Positions 33,664 to 41,075 are shown, counted from the first letter of the stretch. The stretch is DNA of 64,000 bases from an uncultured Lachnospiraceae bacterium (GCA_910577785.1 CAJTNT010000006.1:32023-96022); one strand, 5' to 3'. Program-made: numbers and translations. The notes: generated by a model from the letters alone, not told the origin.

Positions 33664-34624
33664 CTGCCTGCTCCCTTATCCCTGCAATCTGCTCATAGAA
33701 TGAAAAATGCTGCGTATGATCCTCCAAAGCCATCAAACGCTCATCCTGCGGGTGGTGCAGGAAAGCATCTGTCAACTGATACAGCCCTGGCTTATATTCC
33801 CTCTCCCAGCAATCGTCCACTTCTACTGGCGCAACGGTTACAGAACCGTTCTCCTGTACCTGAAGCGTTTCCATTGGCTTCAGGTAATAGCGGCGCTTGG
33901 CAGTAAGCATCTCCACCGCCCATCTGCCCGGCGCTTCCCAGTTTGCCTGATAGGAAAATAATGCGCCTTTTTCCGATATGCCGGCCCCGGCATACTTGCT
34001 GCCGCTAGGATGCCAGTCCAGGCCGCCTGCGATATAGGATTTCATTTCCTTGGGAAAGCCTCCCAAAAAAAACGCAAGATCCATCACATGGGTAGAATTT
34101 GCCAGAATCCATCCTTCTTTCTCGCCCTCTGGACGTTTGGTTGCCCCGACTACATGCGCCCACTCGGTAAATTCAAAATGGAAAGAAGTAACGCCCCCGT
34201 CTGCCTCTATCATTTCCTGTACTTTTGCTACGGACGCGAAAAAACGGCGGTTGTAGGCGACATAAATATTTGCCCCTGCTTTCTTCTGCATTTCTAACAG
34301 ATTGACGAGGTCTGCCGTACGATAGGCAACTGGCTTCTCAACAAGGATATTGTGGATTCCCAGCTGCATCAATTCCTGTGTCACGGAACAGAGAGCGCCC
34401 ACATTTACCGCTACAATGGCATATTCTGGCATTGCAGGCTGCCTGCGCAATACTTCCCGATAGTCTCCGGTATATACTTTTACTCCGAACCCTTCTTCAA
34501 ACTGTTTTGCTTTTTGCTCTCCCCGTCCCAATATAATTGCCTGGCATCCCATGCCGCGCAGAACCTTATAATATTCCCTTGCCATATAGCCCGCCCCAAC
34601 AATAGCGACTGTTTCTTTCATCAT
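33656..34624 (-). CDS. Gfo/Idh/MocA-family oxidoreductase B
   Basis: 322 aa. ETVAIVGAGYMAREYYKVL at the start, NILVEKPVAYRTADL with the Lys of the EKP motif, and the STHVMDLAFFLGG helix with the catalytic-site His. NAD(P)-dependent sugar dehydrogenase. It is 52 bases downstream of the SGNH-like gene and overlaps oxidoreductase A. The substrate is unknown. Confidence 0.78.
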   Translation of the reverse strand: MMKETVAIVGAGYMAREYYKVLRGMGCQAIILGRGEQKAKQFEEGFGVKVYTGDYREVLRRQPAMPEYAIVAVNVGALCSVTQELMQLGIHNILVEKPVAYRTADLVNLLEMQKKAGANIYVAYNRRFFASVAKVQEMIEADGGVTSFHFEFTEWAHVVGATKRPEGEKEGWILANSTHVMDLAFFLGGFPKEMKSYIAGGLDWHPSGSKYAGAGISEKGALFSYQANWEAPGRWAVEMLTAKRRYYLKPMETLQVQENGSVTVAPVEVDDCWEREYKPGLYQLTDAFLHHPQDERLMALEDHTQHFSFYEQIAGIREQADE

Positions 34625-34676
34625 TCTCTTTGCCTGCCTTACTGTAATATGTAATAACCATGAAAGTACTGAATTG

Positions 34677-36119
34677 TTACAATATGTATTGGTTCAGGAT
34701 TTCTGTTACCTTAACTGCCCCTGCCCCGTTTAGGTGGGAGGAATTGCGGAAATAGCAATCTTCCAAATCTAAATCTGTCAGCAGGTTTACGAATGTAAAG
34801 GAATATTCTTCCCGCAGCTTTTCCAGGATTTCCATGGTATCCTTGTACATCTCCCATGACATGTATTTTTTGTACAGTTCCGTCATCGGGGGCATCACAA
34901 GAATTGCCTTTATTTGGCGCTGCCTCAAGTATTGCAGATATTCCTTCATCATGCGGATATTAAACGTTACTGTTTCCGGATAATTCTTGTGATACTCCTT
35001 CTCTATACTCTCTTTTTCTGCTTTGATGCCGTTTTCATCCAAGATGCTGCTGTTATAAACAGTGGAGCGCAGAACTTTTTCACTATTTAAGAAAAATGCT
35101 TCCTCTGTCGTTGTGTAAATATCCTCAAAACCTTCTTTCATAATCTGATCTAAACTGCTCTTTATAAAATGGTAAGCGCCTTTATAAAGCCAAGCCCCAG
35201 AAAAATGGTTCATCCGTCGTGTAAAGGAATAGTAACGTTCCGCTACAGCCGCATTATAGGGCGCAACGGACATGTCATATTGAAATATATAGGGAGCCAC
35301 CCCTATGACGGCATACCGGATTTGCTGTGGTTCCTTTGCATTTTCATAGGCATAACGAAACATCTGATAGCTATAAAAGATATCCTGGCCGCCAATCGCA
35401 AAGTTTAGGAATTGGCCTTTGATAGAAGCCAAATCTATTCCCTGCCGGATATAAGATAAGCCTGTGACAACACCGTCGTAAGGACCCCTGTCCCGATAGA
35501 AATTCATCCTCTCATAGGCAAGTTCATAACCGCCTGTTACGAAAGTTCCGATATAGGAATGGAGGTTGAGTACTGTTTCATAAGGATATTGGTCTGTTTC
35601 TTCTGGCTCTTCTGCACAGAGGAGGTAATCATATTCCAGAGCTTGTGCATCTTGGATATCTATCACTGGAATTCCCTTATAGCTTACCAGGCCTGGTTGC
35701 TTATCTTTTACTGCAAAGGCCAAAATGAAGGTCTTTGTCAGATCGATACAGTACAGATAATTAGCAGTTTTCTGGTTAATACCATAAATGATTACAAAAT
35801 ATTTTTCTTCCATAGACAGATAACGCTCCAACTCCACTAAGGTCTGGCCAAATGCATAGATGCCTTCCTGTATCTGGAAAACTGGGGCGTTCTGTTCCAT
35901 GCCATTCAGTATTTCATTAAATGCAGCCTGCCCGGCCAGCAGATTTTCTGTGATTGTCTGCTGATCCCAGCTTTGCAAAATCTGGGATATTTCAACATAT
36001 TTGCTTAACACATCCTGCAATAACATAAGGAAGGAACGGTCATTCTCTTTCCTTTGCAGCAATAAATCCAAATCTTCGATGAGTGGGTTTATTAGCTGAC
36101 GTATTTTTTCCCAGTCCAT
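34677..36119 (-). CDS. SGNH/DltD-like esterase-fold protein with helical N-terminal domain
   Basis: 480 aa. Residues 1-110 are helical and resemble the 117-aa protein of cassette 1. From about 215 onward GVVTGLSYIRQGID, FLNFAIGGQDIF and the C-terminal YFRNSSHLNGAGAVKVTEIL (Asp/His block near SSHLN) are laid out as in SGNH hydrolase/DltD-like proteins, with Ser, Gly, Asn and His blocks in order. No signal peptide or membrane helix, so unlike DltD it is cytoplasmic. It may edit or acylate the flagellin glycan. It lies right after maf2 (21 bases). Confidence 0.6.
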   Translation of the reverse strand: MDWEKIRQLINPLIEDLDLLLQRKENDRSFLMLLQDVLSKYVEISQILQSWDQQTITENLLAGQAAFNEILNGMEQNAPVFQIQEGIYAFGQTLVELERYLSMEEKYFVIIYGINQKTANYLYCIDLTKTFILAFAVKDKQPGLVSYKGIPVIDIQDAQALEYDYLLCAEEPEETDQYPYETVLNLHSYIGTFVTGGYELAYERMNFYRDRGPYDGVVTGLSYIRQGIDLASIKGQFLNFAIGGQDIFYSYQMFRYAYENAKEPQQIRYAVIGVAPYIFQYDMSVAPYNAAVAERYYSFTRRMNHFSGAWLYKGAYHFIKSSLDQIMKEGFEDIYTTTEEAFFLNSEKVLRSTVYNSSILDENGIKAEKESIEKEYHKNYPETVTFNIRMMKEYLQYLRQRQIKAILVMPPMTELYKKYMSWEMYKDTMEILEKLREEYSFTFVNLLTDLDLEDCYFRNSSHLNGAGAVKVTEILNQYIL

Positions 36120-36140
36120 TTCTTTCTCCTTTTGCGTCTT

Positions 36141-38027
36141 TTAAGTCCTTATTTTCTGGGCTTCTTCCGTTTCCGCACGAAGTTCTTCTAGCATATCCTC
36201 TAGCATGGGGATTATATTTTGCAGGGATATTTTAACGCACGTCATCATAACAATTCCCTGGCGCGCAATCATAATACCTTCATCGTGGATATCTTCTTCA
36301 TAGTTGTACATTCCCTGGGAAATTGCCAGGCTGACAGCTGCCATGGAACGCATAACAACCGTCATAACATGCTCCTGCTCAAAATAGTTGGCCAGCTTAT
36401 CTAACTTCCTGCCAATCTTTTTCACTTTTGCCGCATCAACCTGGTTTCTTTTGAACAGACGCTCCAGCTGGTTGTATAACTTAAGTCCCTGGTTTGCCTT
36501 CTTCATACCCTCCCGCATAATATCCAACGCATCAAAAAGATATTTCCGATTTCTTCGATCCATTTCTTCATCAAAAACATAGGGAAGCTCGTCAATCACA
36601 GCCTTATAATCAACCTTATCCTGGGGGCACTCTTCCTCAATGGCTTCTTTTAGCGTCATAATGATAGCGCCTTTTTTCTTCGCCCCGCCTTCTGTGGCGT
36701 CAATCACCCTAAGTTCCGGCCGCTCTTTCATTCGATCTTCGAACCATTGGAGGAACATCAGCATATTTGGCTGTGTAGGCACCATGTTCCCATCCATATC
36801 TTCTACGATTGCAGTGGCATTGCCGCGTTTCCCCTGGATTTCATCTTCGGAAAAGGAGCCTTCTATATGGGAACGGTTTCCGGTGTAGGCCAAATCCTGA
36901 CCGACCAGGATAATCGTCCGAAAGCCTAGCTGTTCTGCCAACGAAAATGCGGAATTGGAGACGGAACCACCAGAGGGGAGGCCACTACAGGGAACCTTGT
37001 TATCCAGGTAAAATTTCTGGATAAAACCCTCTCCATTATAATTAAATATCTTTTTGCCAATATGCTTACGCACTACTTCATAATTGACATCTGCAGACAG
37101 TACAATTGGGATATTCCATATTTCTTCCCGGTCGAATAATTCTACTGGTTTGTTTCCATCCACTGTCACGAAAATATCTGGGGTAATTCCCGCAGCAAGC
37201 AAGGGTTTCAATGCCGTATCTACAGCGATTAAAAATGCCCTTCCTTTTGCATCCTTCAGGTCATGGATATTTTTCTTCAAAGATGGGCCAGCGGCAATTA
37301 CAATGGCAGGGCGGTCATTGGGAATCAAACCCAACAGCTGGTTGACGGTGTGGCTTTTCAATACATACTTGGCATTGCCGATGACATTACGGGCATAAAA
37401 ATTCCCAAAAAACGCTACTGTATTTTGGTCTGTCTTCATCTTTAGCAAGGTTCTTTTTACAATGCCCAAAAACTCTTTGATTTCATCCACAAAAAGCTGG
37501 TCGTATCCTGGCAATATTTTTGTGCGGAAATAAGGCAAGGTTTCATTCGTCAGCCATTGATACATAACGGGAATCAATTCTTCCTCATTGAGGCCTTTTA
37601 TCAAAAGCGCAACGGGTCTGTTACGGAATACCTCTGTAATATCAATTTCCTCTAATACTTTTAAAAACACCTCCATACAAGGCTCATAGATTAGGATATT
37701 AAAATTCTCCGTTGTCTCACGCAGCAGTTCCTGAAGGTAAAACGCATTCCCAAACCCAACAATCAGCACTGTAGAATACTCTGGCAGAGATTTGATGTCC
37801 CCGATCCATTTCTGCGCACGTTCTGTTTCACAATATTGCGTACCAAGGATAACACTTTGGCCGTCTTTTTCTACCTTAATCAAATCTTCGCCTTCCAATT
37901 CCACTGACAGGCCTCCAAGAAGCTCAAAGTCTTTCTCTTCTATCTGTGTTGCCACATAGTCATATCTCGCATGGAACGCTTCCATATTTTTTTCATAAAT
38001 GCTTTTTTCAAAAATATCTCTATCCAT
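36141..38027 (-). CDS. Maf2, motility-associated (DUF115) flagellin glycosyltransferase
   Basis: About 628 aa; GTG at 38036 or ATG at 38027 can start it, the latter used here. Same DUF115 blocks as Maf1: IVIAAGPSLKKNIHDLKDA, FLIAVDTALKPLL, FVTVDGNKP, and GGSVSNSAFSLAEQLG then VGQDLAYTGNRSH. It should transfer the legionaminic-type sugar of cassette 2 to flagellin 2. Its N-terminal ~100 residues and its C-terminal helical tail differ most from Maf1, which fits different donor or flagellin specificities. Confidence 0.88.
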   Translation of the reverse strand: MDRDIFEKSIYEKNMEAFHARYDYVATQIEEKDFELLGGLSVELEGEDLIKVEKDGQSVILGTQYCETERAQKWIGDIKSLPEYSTVLIVGFGNAFYLQELLRETTENFNILIYEPCMEVFLKVLEEIDITEVFRNRPVALLIKGLNEEELIPVMYQWLTNETLPYFRTKILPGYDQLFVDEIKEFLGIVKRTLLKMKTDQNTVAFFGNFYARNVIGNAKYVLKSHTVNQLLGLIPNDRPAIVIAAGPSLKKNIHDLKDAKGRAFLIAVDTALKPLLAAGITPDIFVTVDGNKPVELFDREEIWNIPIVLSADVNYEVVRKHIGKKIFNYNGEGFIQKFYLDNKVPCSGLPSGGSVSNSAFSLAEQLGFRTIILVGQDLAYTGNRSHIEGSFSEDEIQGKRGNATAIVEDMDGNMVPTQPNMLMFLQWFEDRMKERPELRVIDATEGGAKKKGAIIMTLKEAIEEECPQDKVDYKAVIDELPYVFDEEMDRRNRKYLFDALDIMREGMKKANQGLKLYNQLERLFKRNQVDAAKVKKIGRKLDKLANYFEQEHVMTVVMRSMAAVSLAISQGMYNYEEDIHDEGIMIARQGIVMMTCVKISLQNIIPMLEDMLEELRAETEEAQKIRT

Positions 38028-38056
38028 CGTACCCACATACTCCCTTTTCCATAAAC

Positions 38057-38090
38057 CAGGGGGCAGATGATGCTCTCACCTGCCCCCCTG
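38057..38090 (-). terminator. Strong hairpin after flagellin 2
   Basis: CAGGGGGCAG faces CTGCCCCCCTG with a 13-base loop and one bulge. It is followed on the minus strand only by GGTTTATGG, so termination may be partial. It sits between flagellin 2 and maf2, as the terminator does in cassette 1. Confidence 0.7.
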
Positions 38091-38132
38091 TCAAATTTCG
38101 TTAAGTAAATTTCTGATACACCTATCCGTTTA

Positions 38133-39248
38133 TTACTGCAGGAGAGACAATACGCCCTGCGTAGCCTGGTTGGACTGAGCCAACATAGCCTGGCCAGCCT
38201 GAGCAAGGATATTGTTCTTGCTGTACTCAACCATTTCAGAAGCCATATCTGTATCACGGATACGGGATTCTGCTGCCTGGGTATTCTCTGCCACGTTATC
38301 AAGGTTGGCGATGGTATGCTCCAAACGGTTCTGGATTGCACCAAGAGCGGAACGCTGTCCAGAAACCTTATTGATTGCATCCTGAATTCTGCTGAGTGTT
38401 GCGTTTGCAATGCTGTAGGTATCTACCTTCAAAGCGCCGCCAGTCGTTGATTTCAGCCCACTTAATGTTATGCATACAGCGCCAACGCCAGATGCCGTAA
38501 AGATACTATTTAAGCCGCTTGCAGCATAACTCACTTGCACAGCGCCTGCACCACCAGCTACTACTCCGCCTACACCTGCTATACCCAAAATAGTAGAATT
38601 AGCAACAGCAGTCATAGTAGAATTGTTATAAGCTGTCAATGTTTTAGATACCCTTGTACTATAAGTTGTAACACTATTTGTTCCAGCCGTCTTGGAAGCT
38701 TTCGTTAATCCGCTAGCCGTAATTTGAGAATCTTTCACCCCGATAGCCTGCGCATTCATGGACGTAATGCCAATCTCAATATACTGATTTGTATTTGCCC
38801 CAACATGCAGCTTCTTATTCTGGAATGTACCATCCAACAGTTCCTGCTTATTGAACTGTGTTGTCTCAGAAATTCTGTCAAGCTCTTCTGTTAATTGAGC
38901 AAGCTCTTCATTAATTGCCTCACGGTCAATGTCCTGATTGGTGTCATTTGCGCCCTGAACTGCCAGTTCGTTCATTCTCTGTAAGATAGAATGCGCTTCA
39001 TTCAAAGCGCCTTCTGCTGTCTGAATCAAAGAAACGCCATCCTGGGCATTGGTAGAAGCACGCTGCAGGCCGCGCACCTGGCTTCTCATTTTCTCAGAAA
39101 TCTTAAGTCCTGCCGCATCATCTGCCGCACGGTTGATCTTGTAGCCGGATGACAGCTTTTCTGAAGATTTTGCCTGTGAATTTGTGTTTACGCCCAGCAT
39201 CCTGTTAGAGTTCATTGCTGTAAGGTTGTGTTGTACGATCATTGCCAT
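38133..39248 (-). CDS. Flagellin 2
   Basis: 371 aa from the ATG at 39248 (AAGGAGG upstream). Conserved ends as in flagellin 1 (MAMIVQHNLTAMNSNRMLG ... SRIRDTDMASEMVEYSKNNI, GVLSLLQ). The middle, residues ~165-285, is unrelated to that of flagellin 1 and very rich in Ser, Thr, Ala and Gly (SKTAGTNSVTTYSTRVSKTL), an obvious target for O-glycosylation and an antigenic surface. It follows csrA2 with a 309-base structured leader. Like flagellin 1, no promoter of its own was convincing. Confidence 0.97.
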   Translation of the reverse strand: MAMIVQHNLTAMNSNRMLGVNTNSQAKSSEKLSSGYKINRAADDAAGLKISEKMRSQVRGLQRASTNAQDGVSLIQTAEGALNEAHSILQRMNELAVQGANDTNQDIDREAINEELAQLTEELDRISETTQFNKQELLDGTFQNKKLHVGANTNQYIEIGITSMNAQAIGVKDSQITASGLTKASKTAGTNSVTTYSTRVSKTLTAYNNSTMTAVANSTILGIAGVGGVVAGGAGAVQVSYAASGLNSIFTASGVGAVCITLSGLKSTTGGALKVDTYSIANATLSRIQDAINKVSGQRSALGAIQNRLEHTIANLDNVAENTQAAESRIRDTDMASEMVEYSKNNILAQAGQAMLAQSNQATQGVLSLLQ

Positions 39249-39276
39249 AATTTTTTCCTCCTTGTTTTTCATTGTC

Positions 39277-39292
39277 CGCAAATCCGTTTGCG
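39277..39292 (-). promoter_or_regulatory. CsrA-type hairpin in the flagellin 2 leader
   Basis: The same CGCAAA-CGGA-TTTGCG hairpin as in the flagellin 1 leader, here only ~14 bases upstream of the ribosome site AAGGAGG. A further hairpin TTGCGCC-GGGAAAA-GGCGCAA, with GGA in its loop, lies just before it. Identity of the hairpin in two leaders that otherwise differ argues for a real binding site. Confidence 0.78.
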
Positions 39293-39557
39293 TTATGGCT
39301 TTGCGCCTTTTCCCGGCGCAATTTGTTTTTCTTCTCCCGGCTTTTGCCCGGAGGATGCACCCCTGTAATTTTCAGGGATAAATCTATGCATAAGCCTGAT
39401 TTCCTGGCGTTTCCTATGATATCTGCTGATATCTGCCATTTGGCTGACGGATCAGCACATGGGCTATCTTGATTTGCCCATTGGCTATCTCCAAAATCTC
39501 AAGCTTAATACCGCTTCCATACTCCCTTAAAATTATGATACTCGCAGGTTCTTTCTT

Positions 39558-39872
39558 TCACCCGCCATACCGCTGCAGCGGATTCTTCCTCGCCGCCTCT
39601 TCTCTCCTGGCGCGTTTGCGCTCTTCCATGAGGATTGCCTTAATCTTTTCCTTGGCTTCTGGCGATAGTTCCCTGTCTTTGTGGTGTTTCACTTCATTGC
39701 CAGGGTCTGCTGCCATTCCATATTTCTCTAAAGCCGTGCTGCGCACGATGTTCATGGACTTCGGCGCATCCACAAGGACATGCATATTGTTCGCGCTGCC
39801 CCCGGTGAACACCACCTTGATGTTATCTCCTACCAACAGGTATTCCCCTGCTTTCACTGTTAATTTCAGCAT
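39558..39872 (-). CDS. csrA: CsrA paralogue 2 with C-terminal extension
   Basis: 104 aa from the ATG at 39872 (AAGGAGG upstream). It differs from copy 1 at only a few positions (for example DAPKSMNIVR against DAPRSMNIVR, YGMAADPG against YGMAPDPG), with the same Arg44 and the same ~50-residue basic tail. Its own leader carries several GGA motifs (AUGGA, AAGGAGG) shared with copy 1, so autoregulation is likely. First gene of cassette 2 after the switch. By analogy with FljA it could also repress the other flagellin. Confidence 0.87.
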   Translation of the reverse strand: MLKLTVKAGEYLLVGDNIKVVFTGGSANNMHVLVDAPKSMNIVRSTALEKYGMAADPGNEVKHHKDRELSPEAKEKIKAILMEERKRARREEAARKNPLQRYGG

Positions 39873-39996
39873 ACGAACCTCCTTGTTTTCCAAATCCATT
39901 TCCCATATGAACGCCTGATTGTACAGATTCTTTTATTACAGAAAGCAATGATTGCATACATTCCTTTTAAACCAGAATTGTCTATTGCCCTAAGAT

Positions 39997-40021
39997 AACA
40001 TTCTGTAATAAATTGTTACAT
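39997..40021 (+). repeat. Left inverted repeat / recombination site of switch 2
   Basis: Outer arm AACATTCT is partly degraded; inner arm AAATTGTT is intact. It matches the reverse complement of 41037-41061 at 23 of 25 positions. The sequence is different from the switch 1 site. Confidence 0.78.
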
Positions 40022-40044
40022 AGCAGGCGGCATGAAAACCTGCT

Positions 40045-40063
40045 CCCGGGTTTGGAACCTGGG
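40045..40063 (+). promoter_or_regulatory. Conserved leader hairpin of recombinase 2
   Basis: CCCGGGTT-TGG-AACCTGGG, the counterpart of 24007-24025, with paired base changes that keep the stem. It is followed by the shared CCAGCTGT and the shared GATGAGAACAGGAGG ribosome-site region. Confidence 0.55.
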
Positions 40064-40108
40064 CCAGCTGTTACAAAAACACCGGATGAGAACAGGAGGT
40101 TTCAGAAG

Positions 40109-40687
40109 ATGAGTACAACTCAGCCAATTAGAAAGACCGAAGATATCACTGCATTGAAGAATTATTTCCTTTATGAGAAACGCAATCTGCGCAATTACGC
40201 TATGGTGTGTATGGGGATCAATTCTGCCCTGCGGATCAGCGACCTGCTGTCCCTGACCTGGGGCAACGTCTACAATTTTGCCAACGGCCGATTCCGCAAG
40301 CACGTCGCCATCAGGGAACGCAAGACGAGAAAAGGCCGGCGGATCGCCCTCAATACAAACATGCGAAAAGCCCTTGAACTCTACAAAAACAGCCTCCCGG
40401 AGGTGACGGAAGGAACCTTCCTTTTCCCTGGGCGGGGCGGAATGAAACCGCTGAGCCGCTGCCAGGCCTACCGGATCTTGCGCGCTGCCGGGCGGGCGCT
40501 GCATTTTGAGGCGAAACTGAGCTGCCACAGCCTGCGCAAGACTTTTGGCTACCATGCCTGGAAAATGGGCATACAGCCTGCCGTCCTCATGGATATCTTC
40601 AACCATTCCTCATACCGGATAACCAAACGCTATCTGGGCATAGAGCAGGATGATATTGACCAGGTATTTTTGGAGATAAACCTATAG
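40109..40687 (+). CDS. Tyrosine recombinase 2 (FimB/FimE-like size), probable DNA invertase
   Basis: 192 aa from the ATG at 40109 with AGGAGG upstream. Same catalytic set as recombinase 1 at the same positions: Arg42, Lys72, His140-x-x-Arg143, His166, Tyr175 (KRYLGIEQDDID). Most differences lie at residues 60-100 and 128-137, regions that could contact the DNA arms. This agrees with the different site sequence of switch 2. It is expected to invert 39997-41061. Confidence 0.93.
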   Translation: MSTTQPIRKTEDITALKNYFLYEKRNLRNYAMVCMGINSALRISDLLSLTWGNVYNFANGRFRKHVAIRERKTRKGRRIALNTNMRKALELYKNSLPEVTEGTFLFPGRGGMKPLSRCQAYRILRAAGRALHFEAKLSCHSLRKTFGYHAWKMGIQPAVLMDIFNHSSYRITKRYLGIEQDDIDQVFLEINL

Positions 40688-40842
40688 GAATGAGACAGGC
40701 GTAGCTTCCATGGAAACGCACCGTGCGTTCATGCCTTTGTAAAATGACAAAGCGGAAAGCTGCCTGGAGAACATAAACTGAAAAATAAATTTTACCAACC
40801 CAGAAAGCAGAAAATCCTGTAACTTTTCGGTTTTTTCTACTC

Positions 40843-40866
40843 CGCTGGGTTATTTGTCGTGGAGGA
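40843..40866 (+). promoter_or_regulatory. Conserved non-coding block in switch 2
   Basis: CGCTGGGTTATTTGTCGTGG, the counterpart of 24754-24776, in otherwise diverged spacer sequence. Confidence 0.4.
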
Positions 40867-40993
40867 ATGCAGGCATTTTGGATTTTTAAATTGCCAAACC
40901 GTATAGGATGCGGAAAACTTAAGAAGAAAAGCGCTGGAAAATCGTGCCAAAAACCTTCTGGAGAGAAAATTTAAGAAATTTTATTTTCGCTGT

Positions 40994-41019
40994 TAAGTAT
41001 TTTGGGTTCGGTTCGATAT
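40994..41019 (+). promoter_or_regulatory. Sigma-28 (SigD/FliA)-like promoter, switch 2, facing right
   Basis: TAAG, 15 bases, TCGATAT, preceded by A/T-rich sequence shared with switch 1. It points at the right repeat and terminator. Read-through would enter the ATPase/nuclease pair at 41402. Confidence 0.75.
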
Positions 41020-41031
41020 ATTATGTGTACA

Positions 41032-41075
41032 GAGGGATGTAACAATTTATTACAAATTGTTGCATCCTCTTTTTG
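41032..41075 (+). terminator. Orientation-dependent terminator at the right site of switch 2
   Basis: GAGGGATG pairs with CATCCTC (one bulged G) around the dyad AACAATTT/AAATTGTT, followed by TTTTTG. It would stop the outward promoter in this orientation. The CATCCTCTTTTT part lies outside the segment and would be lost from the transcript after inversion. Confidence 0.75.
41037..41061 (-). repeat. Right inverted repeat / recombination site of switch 2
   Basis: AACAATTT and AAATTGTT around a 5-base centre ATTAC, a complete dyad. GGATG and CATCC extend it outward in this orientation. Confidence 0.78.

Larger units (their letters stand above)
39997..41061. mobile_element. Candidate invertible segment 2 (recombinase plus promoter between inverted repeats)
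   Basis: A 1065-bp segment with 25-bp inverted repeats (23 of 25 match) at 39997-40021 and 41037-41061. Gene order inside is the same as in switch 1: leader hairpin, recombinase, conserved block, sigma-28-like promoter. The promoter faces right, away from csrA2-flagellin 2. After inversion its start would lie about 160 bases upstream of csrA2. Confidence 0.78.
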
